From Terriglobia bacterium (GTDB lineage Bacteria > Acidobacteriota > Terriglobia > Terriglobales > Acidobacteriaceae): DNA of 64,000 nucleotides. Location of the stretch: positions 372,001 through 436,000 of the forward strand of contig JAIQFD010000003.1 in assembly GCA_020073495.1 (NCBI GenBank), read 5' to 3'. The translations under genes were made by a program, and so were the position numbers. Shown here piece after piece: positions 50,547 to 64,000 of the stretch; positions within the stretch are counted from its first letter, which is position 1, and the number at the start of each line of letters is the position of its first letter. The notes beneath the pieces were generated by a model. It did no database searches, was not told where the DNA came from, and worked only from the letters and a program-made list of their open reading frames with translations.

Positions 50547-50582
50547 TTTACAAATCTTTACGGACGCTGACCGACTCTTTAC
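50547..50582. promoter_or_regulatory. CpxR-like box in the divergent regulator/cpxP-like promoter
   Basis: TTTAC (50547-50551), 5 bases AAATC, TTTAC (50557-50561), then a third TTTAC at 50578-50582, two helical turns away. On the minus strand this is GTAAA-N5-GTAAA, the known CpxR box. The block TTACAAATCTTTAC and the later TGACCGACTCTTTAC recur at 51228-51264. Confidence 0.65.
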
Positions 50583-50654
50583 CTGCGACCCCCGCGACCT
50601 GTGTTTATGCTTAACGTAACGGGCGGGGCGCAGGCCTCGCCGGAGGATTGAATC

Positions 50655-51155
50655 ATGAAGAAGTGCGCGATCACAGCAGCAATCGTCGTCGCGGTGCTCG
50701 GCGCCGCGCTGGCGGTACACGCGGAAGCGAGATTCCGGCATGCCAGCCAATCGTGGGGCGGACCCCCGATGGCCGGACGGTTCCTGCAACACATGTCCGA
50801 CGTCCTCGACCTGACGGATGCGCAGCAGGCGCAGATCAAGGACATGTGGAAGGCGGAGAAGCCCACGATCATGCCCCTGGTCAAGCAGCTCGCGGATAAC
50901 CACAAGCAGATGATGGCGGTGACGGCCGGTGGCAAGTTCGACCAGGCGCAGGTGCAAGCCATCGCCAACCAGCAGGCCCAGACACTCGCGCAGCTCATCG
51001 TCGAGAAGCAGAAGCTGCAGTCGAAGGTTTACGCGATGTTGACAGCAGACCAGCAGGCCAAGATGGACCGTCTCCAGCAGCGCCATGCGGCGCGCATGGA
51101 GCGGTGGATCAACGGCCGGGGCCCGAAGGCACAGGATTCGAAGGCGCAACAGTAG
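50655..51155 (+). CDS. CpxP/Spy-like periplasmic LTxxQ protein
   Basis: This 166-residue exported protein has a signal peptide (about 4-23) and an all-helical mature part. It has the two LTxxQ-type motifs of the CpxP/Spy family: LTDAQQAQIKDM (about 53-64) and LTADQQAKMDRL (about 130-141). Such proteins are small chaperones or sensors of misfolded envelope protein that inhibit the CpxA kinase. The ATG follows GGAGGATTGAATC. It is divergent from the two-component genes with CpxR-like boxes in between, and a hairpin with a T-run follows it. Confidence 0.85.
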   Translation: MKKCAITAAIVVAVLGAALAVHAEARFRHASQSWGGPPMAGRFLQHMSDVLDLTDAQQAQIKDMWKAEKPTIMPLVKQLADNHKQMMAVTAGGKFDQAQVQAIANQQAQTLAQLIVEKQKLQSKVYAMLTADQQAKMDRLQQRHAARMERWINGRGPKAQDSKAQQ

Positions 51156-51171
51156 GCTGTTCCTTCCTCGA

Positions 51172-51217
51172 GTCCACGGGTGGCACACCTCCCTGGCCGC
51201 CCGTGGACATTTTTTTC
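51172..51217 (+). terminator. intrinsic terminator after the cpxP-like gene
   Basis: Arms GTCCACGGG (51172-51180) and CCCGTGGAC (51200-51208) with a 19-base loop are followed by ATTTTTTT (51209-51216). It lies 16 bp after the stop codon and shortly before the second CpxR-like box. Confidence 0.75.
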
Positions 51218-51227
51218 GCTCCCGCCT

Positions 51228-51264
51228 CTTACAAATCTTTACCCGCCCTTGACCGACTCTTTAC
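51228..51264. promoter_or_regulatory. CpxR-like box upstream of the MacAB-type operon
   Basis: CTTAC (51228-51232), 5 bases AAATC, TTTAC (51238-51242), and a further TTTAC at 51260-51264. It is nearly the same as the block at 50547-50582 apart from a 7-8 base variable core and one base of spacing. It lies 52 bp before the adaptor start codon, which puts the efflux operon under the same regulator. Confidence 0.65.
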
Positions 51265-51315
51265 GCCTGCCGGCTTTCTGCCGGGTCTAACCCTTTAGAA
51301 GGTTTGGAGACAACT

Positions 51316-52641
51316 ATGAAACGCATGGGGAAGGATTGGCTGATCGTACTGGCGTTGGCCGTGACTGTTGCGGTCGTCGGGGCGTTCAGCTACTCACCGA
51401 AGAGTTCGGCGCAGTACTTCACGCAAACTGCGCAGCGCGGCGATATCCACGACATGGTCGAAGCGACGGGCACCATCAATGCTGTTACCACGGTGCAGGT
51501 GGGATCCCAGGTCTCCGGCACGATCCAAAGGCTATTCGCGGATTTCAACTCGCATGTGAAGCAGGGACAGGTGATCGCGCAGATCGATCCATCGCTGTTC
51601 CAGGGCGCGCTGCTGCAAGCCAAGGCTGACCTGGCGAGTTCGCGCGCGAACTCGGCGAATGCGCGGGCGAACCTGGTGAAGGCGCAAGCGACTGCGGCCC
51701 AGGCTCAGGCCGATTACGAGCGCAACCAGGGGTTGGCGAAGGAAGGCATCATCAGTGCGCAGCAGCTCGACCTCGCCAAGGCGAACGCGGAGAGCGCGAT
51801 CGCCGGGGTCGATGCCGCCAAGGCGCAGGTGGCTCAGGCGTCGGCGGACCAGCAGCAGAAAGCCGCCACGGTGTCGGTGGCGCAAACCAATGTCGACCAC
51901 GCCATCATCCGATCGCCGATCGACGGCACGGTGGTGGCCCGCAACGTGGATGTGGGACAGACCGTCGCCGCGTCCTTGCAGGCACCGACGCTGTTTACCA
52001 TCGCGCAGGACCTGACCAAGATGCAAGTCTACGTCAGCACCGATGAGAGCGACGTGGGCAACATCAAGCCCGGCCAGCTCGTCACCTTCAAGGTGGACGC
52101 GTTCCCCAAGGACACGTTCAAGGGACGTGTTTCCCAGGTGCGGCTGAACGCGACCACGGTGCAGAATGTCGTGACCTACACGACGGTCGTCGAATTCGAC
52201 AACCCTGATGTGAAGCTATTTCCCGGCATGACGGCGTACGTCAGCGTGCCCGTCGCGGACGCCACCGCTGTGGTGAAGGTCCCGAATGGCGCGCTGCGCT
52301 TCACGCCCGACCTCACGCCGGACCAAATCAGCGCGGCGTACGCAGGGGCGGGCATTAACGCACCCGTGCAAGCGAAAAGCAAGAATGGCGCCGGAGCCCA
52401 GCAGAAGAATGCGTCTTCCGGCACGGCGATCCTGTGGAAGCTCGGGGCGGACAAGAAACCCGAGCCGGTGCAGGTCGCGGTCGGCATCACCGACCACACC
52501 TCTACCGAGATCACGCGAGTGGTTCACGGATCACTGCAGCCGGGGGACGAAGTCATCATCGCTGCGGCCAATGCGAACCAGCAGCAGAAATCGAGCGCAC
52601 CGGGGTCCCCGATGGGCGGCCGCGGCTTGGGAGGTCGGTAA
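51316..52641 (+). CDS. MacA-like periplasmic adaptor (membrane fusion protein)
   Basis: The adaptor has 441 residues from the ATG at 51316, with GGAGACAACT just before it; the ATG at 51304 has no ribosome binding site. It is anchored by one N-terminal membrane segment (about 8-25). Order: barrel-sandwich half GTINAVTTVQVGSQVSGTI (about 48-66), a long coiled-coil hairpin (about 95-190, Ala/Gln/Lys-rich), the second lipoyl half VDHAIIRSPIDGTVVARNVDVGQTV (in parts), then a beta-barrel and a membrane-proximal domain. It links the MacB-type transporter to an outer-membrane channel. Its stop overlaps the ATPase start (TAATG). No TolC gene is beside it. Confidence 0.87.
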   Translation: MKRMGKDWLIVLALAVTVAVVGAFSYSPKSSAQYFTQTAQRGDIHDMVEATGTINAVTTVQVGSQVSGTIQRLFADFNSHVKQGQVIAQIDPSLFQGALLQAKADLASSRANSANARANLVKAQATAAQAQADYERNQGLAKEGIISAQQLDLAKANAESAIAGVDAAKAQVAQASADQQQKAATVSVAQTNVDHAIIRSPIDGTVVARNVDVGQTVAASLQAPTLFTIAQDLTKMQVYVSTDESDVGNIKPGQLVTFKVDAFPKDTFKGRVSQVRLNATTVQNVVTYTTVVEFDNPDVKLFPGMTAYVSVPVADATAVVKVPNGALRFTPDLTPDQISAAYAGAGINAPVQAKSKNGAGAQQKNASSGTAILWKLGADKKPEPVQVAVGITDHTSTEITRVVHGSLQPGDEVIIAAANANQQQKSSAPGSPMGGRGLGGR

Positions 52642-53437
52642 TGGCTACCATCGTTCAGATCGATCGTGAGCTGGCGATCCCGGCCGCGGAGCGAGAGCAA
52701 CTGATCCAGGTTGAGGACGTGCACAAGTACTACGACCTGGGCGAGACCAAGGTCCACGCCCTGCGAGGGGTGAGCCTCGACATCCGGCCGGGCGAGTTCG
52801 TGGCCATCATGGGCGCGAGCGGCAGCGGCAAGTCCACGTTCATGAATCTGCTGGGCTGCTTGGACAAGCCGACCAGCGGGCTCTACGTGCTTGAAGGCAC
52901 GGACGTGTCGCAGCTCGACAAGAACGCGTTGGCCGCGATCCGCAACCGGAAGATTGGTTTCGTCTTCCAGGGATTCAATCTGCTGGCGCGCACCACGGCG
53001 CTGGAGAATGTGGAACTTCCCACGCTGTACGCGAAGGGGGACAAGGCCGAGCGCTTGCGCCGGGCCACCGAGGCGCTGAGCATCGTCGGGCTGGGCGACC
53101 GCGTCGGGCACTTCCCATCGCAGCTCTCCGGCGGACAGCAGCAGCGCGTGGCCATCGCGCGCGCCCTTGTGAACCAGCCGTCGATCTTGCTGGCCGACGA
53201 GCCCACCGGGAACCTGGACAGCCGCACGTCGGTGGAGATCATGCAGATCTTCCAGGACCTGAACGAGCGCGGGCTGACCGTTGTGCTGGTGACGCACGAG
53301 TCCGACATCGCCAACTACGCCAAGCGGATCGTGGTGTTCCGCGACGGTAAGATCCGGCGCGATGCGGAGGTAGAGCATCGCTCGCGCGCCATGGACGTGC
53401 TCAAAACCATGCCGCTGGTGGATGACGAGGAGGCGTT

Positions 53438-53441
<4 letters not shown>
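52641..53441 (+). CDS. MacB/LolD-type ABC ATPase
   Basis: The ATPase has 266 residues from the ATG at 52641. It has Walker [10 protein letters not shown] (58-66), the signature LSGGQQQR, Walker [12 protein letters not shown] and the switch His in VTHESD. The DEPTGNLDS version is typical of the MacB/LolD group. In E. coli MacB this domain is fused to the permease; here it is a separate gene that overlaps the permease by 4 bp (ATGA). It drives export from the inner leaflet or periplasm. Confidence 0.9.
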
Positions 53442-54655
<1,214 letters not shown>

Positions 54656-55047
54656 GCGGCTACTGAGTGGGGGTAGATGCCTGCGGGGCGGCCTGGCCGC
54701 CCTGCTGTGCTGTGGTGTTCGGTGCGGGTGCCTTCTGGACCGAGTCAACGGATGGCATCTGCGAGACATACTGCCCGCCGTCCAGCGCCTTGATCAGCAG
54801 CACGCTGGCGGTCATGCGCCGGCGCGGAATGTCCTCGGCCACGCGCGATCCGCCTTGCCCGGAAAATGAATCCGGCGCATCGAAATTCTCGATTGTACTT
54901 TTCCCTCCATTTCAGACTTAACTGGTTCGTTACAGGTGCCCAACCGCGAGGCCCCACGAGCCCACAACCGTGTCACGGAGTTTGTCCGCGCTCCCGGTGC
55001 GGAGCCCGGTGCTGTGTTTTCGTAGTAGCCGACGGAGAACGATTGGA
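54656..55047. other. intergenic region before gltB
   Basis: 392 bp. Apart from the doubtful minus-strand frame at 54660-54842 I see no gene. No hairpin or operator stands out. The gltB ribosome binding site (CGGAG) is at its right end. Confidence 0.4.
54660..54842 (-). CDS. doubtful short ORF, possibly the remnant of a larger gene
   Basis: A 60-codon frame with a GTG start and no ribosome binding site. The product has a short hydrophobic-helical centre, MTASVLLIKALDGGQYVSQM, and a Pro/Gln/Ala-rich tail. The first part faintly recalls the end of TolC-type outer-membrane factors (the usual ending is L-x-K-A-L-G-G-G-W), which would be meaningful beside a MacAB operon, but the rest of such a gene is not present upstream. 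It may be a degraded 3' end, a small gene or chance. Confidence 0.25.
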   Translation of the reverse strand: MAEDIPRRRMTASVLLIKALDGGQYVSQMPSVDSVQKAPAPNTTAQQGGQAAPQASTPTQ

Positions 55048-59629
<4,582 letters not shown>

Positions 59630-59637
<8 letters not shown>

Positions 59638-61048
59638 AGTCACCGGGTTCCTCGAATACACGCGCGAACTGCCGCAGCGGCGTCCGGTCCCGCAGCGCAT
59701 CAACGACTGGTTCGAGATCTACCAGGAGTTCCCCGAAGACAAGGCGCGCGCCCAGGGCGCTCGCTGCATGGATTGCGGTGTGCCTTTCTGCCACTCGGGG
59801 TGCCCGCTGAACAACATCATTCCCGACTGGAACGACCTGGTGTACCGCGGCCGTTGGAAGGACGCGGTCCGCCACCTGCATTCCACCAACAATTTCCCAG
59901 AATTCACCGGGCGCCTCTGTCCCGCGCCCTGCGAAGCCGCCTGCGTGCTCGGCATCAGCCAGCCCCCGGTCACCATCAAGAACATCGAAAAGGAGATCGT
60001 GGACCGTGGATTCCGCGAAGGATGGATCCGGCCCGAGCCTCCGCCGTTCCGCACCGGGAAAAAGGTTGCCGTGGTCGGTTCGGGGCCGGCGGGTCTGGCG
60101 GCAGCCCAGCAATTGTGTAGGGCCGGACATTGGGTGTTCGTCTACGAGAAGTCGGACCGGATCGGCGGGCTGCTGCGCTACGGTATCCCCAACTTCAAGA
60201 TGGAGAAGCACCTCATCGACCGCCGCGTGGAGCAGATGACCGCCGAGGGAGTGCAGTTCGTCACCAACGCGAACGTCGGTGGGAGCGTTCCCGTCGAAGA
60301 CCTGCGTGAACAGTTCGATGCCATTCTGCTGGCCGGCGGAGCGCAGCAGCCGCGCGACCTGCGCATTCCCGGGCGCGAGCTGAGCGGCATCCATTTCGCG
60401 ATGGAGTTTCTGCCGCAACAGAACCGCCGCTGCCTGGGCGACACCATCGAGGACAAGGAGATCCTCGCCACCGGCAAACGCGTGATCATCATCGGCGGCG
60501 GCGACACCGGCGCCGACTGTCTCGGCACTTGCCTGCGCCAGCACGCCGCTTCGGTACACCAGTTCGAGATCATGCCCATGCCGCCGAACGAGCGCTCGCC
60601 GCAGACGCCGTGGCCGCTCTGGCCCCTGCAACTGCGCACGGAGAGTTCGCACGAGGAAGGCGGAACGCGCGATTGGAGCATCTCCACCACCGGTTTCACC
60701 GGCGACGAGCAGGGCAACGTGAAGCGTCTGCACGCCGTTCGCGTCGGCCCTCCGCCGCAGTTCGCCCCCATCCCCGGCACGGAGTTCGCCATGGACGCGG
60801 ACCTGGTGCTGATCGCCATGGGCTTCACCGGTCCTATTCGGACGGGCATGATCGAGCAGCTCGGCGTGGAACTGGACGCGCGCGGGAATGTCGCCTGCGA
60901 CGCGCAGCACATGTCGTCGGTCCCGGGGGTCTTTGCCGCCGGCGACATGCGCCGTGGCCAGTCACTGGTGGTGTGGGCGATCGCCGAGGGACGCAGCGCC
61001 GCACGCGGTGTTGACAGCTTCCTTCGCGCGGAACCAAAACGGACCTAA
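59630..61048 (+). CDS. gltD: glutamate synthase small subunit
   Basis: This 472-residue NADPH-dependent partner feeds electrons to GltB. The start is GTG with AGGAGG six bases upstream, inside the end of gltB. N-terminal cysteines 46, 49, 54 and 58 ([13 protein letters not shown]) and 97, 101, 105 hold [4Fe-4S] clusters. The FAD site is [12 protein letters not shown] (148-159) and the NADPH site [14 protein letters not shown]. The C-terminal part has [19 protein letters not shown]. The arrangement is that of standard bacterial GltD. Confidence 0.94.
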
Positions 61049-61096
61049 GCAGCCGGAGGGCCAGGGCCTGGGTACGGCGCGGCGCCCGAGCGGTCG

Positions 61097-61102
61097 TATA
61101 AT
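61097..61102 (+). promoter_or_regulatory. -10 hexamer of the LysR gene after gltD
   Basis: A perfect TATAAT lies 14 bp before the ATG at 61117, so the leader would be only about 7 nt and has no Shine-Dalgarno sequence (TTCATTCCCC). This is a second case of a very short leader in this window. It suggests that the regulator has its own promoter and is not only read from gltBD. Confidence 0.45.
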
Positions 61103-61116
61103 CCTGTTCATTCCCC

Positions 61117-62019
61117 ATGGATTTCGATCAGCTAGTCACGTTCATCGAGGTCGCGAAGCTGGGCAGTTTCTCGCGCGCCGGCGAAAAAGTGTTCCGCTCG
61201 CAATCGGCAGTCAGCGCCCAGATCCGCCAGCTCGAGCAGGATTACGGCGAGCGCCTGCTCGACCGTACCGGCAAAACCGTCCGCCTCACTCCGGCGGGAG
61301 AAGTTTTGTTCGAGTACGCGCAGCGCCTGCTCACCCTGCGTAACGAGTCCATGCGCGCGGTGGCCGACCAGGGCTCCACGCCCCGCGGCATCCTCGCTGT
61401 CGGCGCCAATGAGGCCACCTGCCTCTACGTTCTGCCGGAAGTCTTTTCCGAGTACCATCGCCGCTATCCCGCGGTGCAGATCAGCATCTACCGCAACTTC
61501 AGCCGCAAGATTCTGGAGCGGGTGGAGGAGGGTTCGCTGGACGTCGGCATCGTGACTCTGCCCGTCAAGTCGAACAGCCTGAAGGTGCATCCCATCTTCC
61601 GCGATCGGCTGATGTTGATGACCAGCGCCGACAATCCCCTGGGCCAGGAGGAGTCGGTCACCATCGAGAAGATCGCGGACCAGCCGCTCATCTTTCCCAA
61701 GACCGGCTTCACGCGCCACATGCTCGACAAGTTGTTCCGCCCCTACAGCTCTCGGCTGCGCGTGACCATGGAACTTCCCAGCGTGGGCATGATCAAGAGC
61801 TTCGTCGCGGCGGGGCTCGGCGTGTCGCTGATCAGCGAAACCTTTGCCCGCGAAGAGGTCCGGAGCGGCGAGGTCAGGCTGGTGGCCATCGCCGATGTTG
61901 ACCTCAAGCGCCAGTTGGGCCTCATCTACCGCCGCGACCGCAGCCTGCCCCGCGCCGCCAGCGCCTTCATCTCCCTGATCCGAGAGCGCTCCACCGCGAA
62001 GACCAGCCCGGCGACGTAG
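61117..62019 (+). CDS. LysR-family regulator, downstream of gltBD
   Basis: This 300-residue regulator has the N-terminal winged helix-turn-helix GSFSRAGEKVFRSQSAVSAQIRQLE (in parts, about 18-42) and a LysR effector domain with VGANEATCLYVLPEVFSEYHRRYPAV (in parts). That segment is nearly the same as in the leu-linked LysR protein (IAANEFTCLYLLP), so the two are close paralogs. It is 68 bp after gltD. By analogy to B. subtilis GltC it may control gltBD, although GltC is divergent; this is inference. Confidence 0.85.
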   Translation: MDFDQLVTFIEVAKLGSFSRAGEKVFRSQSAVSAQIRQLEQDYGERLLDRTGKTVRLTPAGEVLFEYAQRLLTLRNESMRAVADQGSTPRGILAVGANEATCLYVLPEVFSEYHRRYPAVQISIYRNFSRKILERVEEGSLDVGIVTLPVKSNSLKVHPIFRDRLMLMTSADNPLGQEESVTIEKIADQPLIFPKTGFTRHMLDKLFRPYSSRLRVTMELPSVGMIKSFVAAGLGVSLISETFAREEVRSGEVRLVAIADVDLKRQLGLIYRRDRSLPRAASAFISLIRERSTAKTSPAT

Positions 62020-62027
62020 CCACACCG

Positions 62028-63440
62028 CTAGCGGCCCAGGACGAGCGGCGAGGCTTCAACTTCGCGCACTGCCTCCGCCATCGTCTCGACAGCTCGATCG
62101 ATCTCCTGCTCCGTGATCACCGCCGGGGGCGCAACCATGACGTGGTCGCCTCTGTATCCGTCCACGCAGCCCTGCATCGGGTAAAGCATCACCCCGCGGT
62201 CCATGCATGCCTGGCCCACGCGGCCGGCGAAGTTCAGGTCCGGATCGAACGGAGTCTTGGCCGCGCGATCTTTGACGAACTCCACTCCCCACATCATTCC
62301 CATCCCGCGCACGTCTCCGACGCTCGCACACTCGCTCAATCGCACCAGGGCTTTTTTCAGATGCGCCGCCGGACCGCTCCGTTCGTCGTCCGCCGCCTGC
62401 ACAAGCTTCCGCCCCCGGATGACCTTCAGCACCGCGGCCCCGGTCGCTACCGACGTCGGGTGCATATTGTAGGTAAACCCGTGCACCAGCGCGCCGGACC
62501 CGTTGGCGATCGCATCCACGATCTTGCGCCCGGCCACGACCGCGCCCAGCGGCGCATACCCGCTCGACAATCCTTTCGCCAGCACCACGATGTCCGGCGT
62601 CACGCCCCAATGCTCGACCGCCAGCGCGCGCCCCGTGCGTCCCATGCCCGTCATCACCTCATCCGCGATGGTCAGCACGCCGTGCCGAGTGCAGATCTCA
62701 TGCACCCGCTGCAGATATCCCTCCGGAGGCGCCGCTGCCCCCAGCGTCGCCCCGCTCACCGGCTCGTAGATGAACGCTGCCACCTGCCCGGGATGCGCGG
62801 CCAGCGCCCGGTCCAGTTCGTCGGCATACTGATCGGCGCAGTTCGAGCAGCCGTACGCGCAGCGGTAGCAATAGGGAGTGCTGACCTGCGTGAACTCCCG
62901 CAGCATCGGCCGGTAGATGTCCTTCCGCTTCAGATTCCCCGAGACCGCCATCGCCCCCATGGTCGCGCCGTGGTACGACTGCCGCCGGCTGAAGACATCG
63001 GTGCGCGAGTGATTTCCCGTTTCCACCTGGTACTGCCGCGCCAGCTTCAGAGCGCTCTCCACCGCCTCCGAGCCGCCCGAGGTGAAGAACACCGCCGCAT
63101 CGCGGTATCCCGGCCCCAGGAAATCGAGCAGCTCCCCCGCGAATCGCTCCGCAACCTGGGTGACGAACTGGCTGGAGTGCACGAACTCCAGCGCCTTCAC
63201 CTGCTCGGCCATGGCGTCGCCCACTTCGCCCACTCCATGCCCGATGAGGTTCACCACCGCGCTGGATGCGAAATCGAGGTACCGCTGGCCGGCCGCGTCC
63301 CACAGGTACACACCCTCTCCGCGCACCGCCGACGGGTAGTGCTTGCGGAACGAGCGCAGCAGGAGCGACGAGCGCGGCCGTGTCGGAGTGTCCTTGGTAT
63401 TCACGCGCGCATTATCAGGTGTGTCTGCGGCTAACGTCAA
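62028..63440 (-). CDS. class III (omega-type) aminotransferase with a four-Cys motif
   Basis: This 470-residue PLP enzyme has the class III pattern FFTSGGSEAVESALKLAR (about 118-135), Asp260 in IADEVMTGMGRTG (pyridine-nitrogen ligand) and the Schiff-base Lys289 in VVLAKGLSSGYAPLGAV. Between them is CYRCAYGCSNC (Cys191, 194, 198, 201). Many relatives have one or two of these cysteines, but four in a CxxCx3CxxC pattern are notable. It transfers amino groups between an omega-amino acid or amine and a 2-oxo acid. It is convergent with the LysR gene. Confidence 0.86.
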   Translation of the reverse strand: MTLAADTPDNARVNTKDTPTRPRSSLLLRSFRKHYPSAVRGEGVYLWDAAGQRYLDFASSAVVNLIGHGVGEVGDAMAEQVKALEFVHSSQFVTQVAERFAGELLDFLGPGYRDAAVFFTSGGSEAVESALKLARQYQVETGNHSRTDVFSRRQSYHGATMGAMAVSGNLKRKDIYRPMLREFTQVSTPYCYRCAYGCSNCADQYADELDRALAAHPGQVAAFIYEPVSGATLGAAAPPEGYLQRVHEICTRHGVLTIADEVMTGMGRTGRALAVEHWGVTPDIVVLAKGLSSGYAPLGAVVAGRKIVDAIANGSGALVHGFTYNMHPTSVATGAAVLKVIRGRKLVQAADDERSGPAAHLKKALVRLSECASVGDVRGMGMMWGVEFVKDRAAKTPFDPDLNFAGRVGQACMDRGVMLYPMQGCVDGYRGDHVMVAPPAVITEQEIDRAVETMAEAVREVEASPLVLGR

Positions 63441-63500
63441 AGAGGATGGAGCACATCTTCTCGCGCTCGTTTTCCGCGGAGCGCCGCGTCACGATGTGCT

Positions 63501-64000
63501 TCACTTCGCGCCCCTCAGATCCGCCAGCGCAGTCTTGAGCAAGTCTGTGTTTTTCGCTAGTGCGTTCTCGAGCAGCGTAGTCTGCTCGCGGGCGGTCTTC
63601 CAATCCTGTTTCTCGACCGCTTCCGTGATGCCCGGCAGTTCCAGGTGGGCGTAGGTATAGCGCGCCGCGTAGAGCATGTGCTTGAACCAGGGACGGCCGG
63701 GGATGCCGTCGGGATTCAGCCAGTTCGACTCCACCTCCAGGACGCTGCGGTTGAGGGCGGCGGCTTGCTTGGCGTCGAGCGTACCCGCAGCCAGCGATGC
63801 CTCGGTGGCGGCCTTCAATTCGCGGCCGGCGGCCTGGAACTCGTCCACGCGCTTGAGGGCGGGGGAGAGGTCGAGACTCTGCCTGGCGCCGGGCTTCTCG
63901 GCGATCTCTTCGACGAACTTGCGGATGTCGCGGCCGTAAAAGCCAAAGTCGAAGGGAAGCACGTCCGCATCCGCGAGGCGCAGCGCGAGTACGCCCCACA
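63501..64000 (-). CDS. 3' end of an M28/glutamate-carboxypeptidase-II-like peptidase
   Basis: An open frame runs from the right edge to the stop at 63501 (166 codons). It begins LALRLADADVLPFDFGFYG and continues as an all-helical domain with the pattern of the dimerisation domain of M28B peptidases (transferrin receptor/PSMA type), including SVLEVESNWLNPDGIPGRPWFKHMLYA (in parts). A GTG at 63962 could only give a fragment. The catalytic zinc domain must lie to the right of the window. It is unlikely to be a pseudogene, but that cannot be judged here. Confidence 0.8.
   Translation of the reverse strand, partial: WGVLALRLADADVLPFDFGFYGRDIRKFVEEIAEKPGARQSLDLSPALKRVDEFQAAGRELKAATEASLAAGTLDAKQAAALNRSVLEVESNWLNPDGIPGRPWFKHMLYAARYTYAHLELPGITEAVEKQDWKTAREQTTLLENALAKNTDLLKTALADLRGAK

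Overview
The window is GC-rich bacterial chromosome, most likely from an Acidobacteriota (Terriglobia-type) genome. The evidence is two Oar-like TonB-dependent outer-membrane proteins with an N-terminal carboxypeptidase-regulatory-like domain, a 'VWFA-related Acidobacterial domain' protein, a DUF5666 protein, many short dispersed hairpins, and otherwise ordinary heterotrophic metabolism. No rRNA, tRNA, CRISPR array, phage or insertion sequence was seen. The taxonomic call is inference from gene families, not from a marker gene.

Left part (1-7.3 kb): a minus-strand operon with two adjacent class III (CaiB/BaiF) CoA-transferases, a small zinc-ribbon protein, a Cys-rich protein, an AMP-forming acyl-CoA ligase, a PAS protein, an alpha/beta hydrolase and the start of one more gene. 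It looks like activation and CoA transfer of an aromatic or similar organic acid. 7.3-12.7 kb: an Oar-like receptor (minus) and an unusual MscS-type channel with a long coiled-coil N-terminal region (plus). 12.75-13.06 kb holds a cluster of independent hairpins.

13.0-15.7 kb: the most unusual locus, an operon of two paralogous 93-aa proteins and two ArsA/Get3-like ATPases. The ATPases have complementary defects in their motifs: one has Asn where Get3 has its catalytic Asp; the other keeps the Asp but has an altered DTAPTGH motif. 15.8-20.1 kb: a membrane-anchored unknown, CstA, a lipoprotein cytochrome c and a methyltransferase.

A composite operator, GTGA-N6-TCAC-N8-GTG(A/C), occurs four times with exact spacing (near 7.28, 10.90, 15.74 and 18.73 kb), and a partial copy lies near 19.28 kb. 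This joins the CoA-transferase operon, the MscS channel, the ArsA-pair operon and the cstA/cytochrome genes into one candidate CRP/FNR-family regulon. No regulator of that family is in the window.

20.3-26.4 kb: a complete branched-chain-amino-acid-type ABC transporter (livKHMGF), a cupin and a quinone oxidoreductase. 26.4-31.8 kb: a leuABCD operon (LeuA lacks the regulatory domain) with a divergent LysR regulator. 31.9-40.1 kb: DUF5666 protein, receptor, VWFA protein and M28 peptidase. 40.1-44.4 kb: a PaoABC-like exported molybdenum hydroxylase plus a small Cys-rich protein. Then gamma-glutamyltransferase, an FAH-family hydrolase and a RhaT-like transporter.

48.4-54.7 kb: an envelope-stress-like module with a histidine kinase, an OmpR-type regulator, a CpxP/Spy-like protein and a MacAB-type efflux operon. 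CpxR-like boxes (TTTAC-N5-TTTAC) stand in front of the last two. 55.0-62.0 kb: gltBD and a second LysR regulator that is similar to the leu-linked one. The right edge has a class III aminotransferase and the 3' end of an M28/glutamate-carboxypeptidase-like peptidase.
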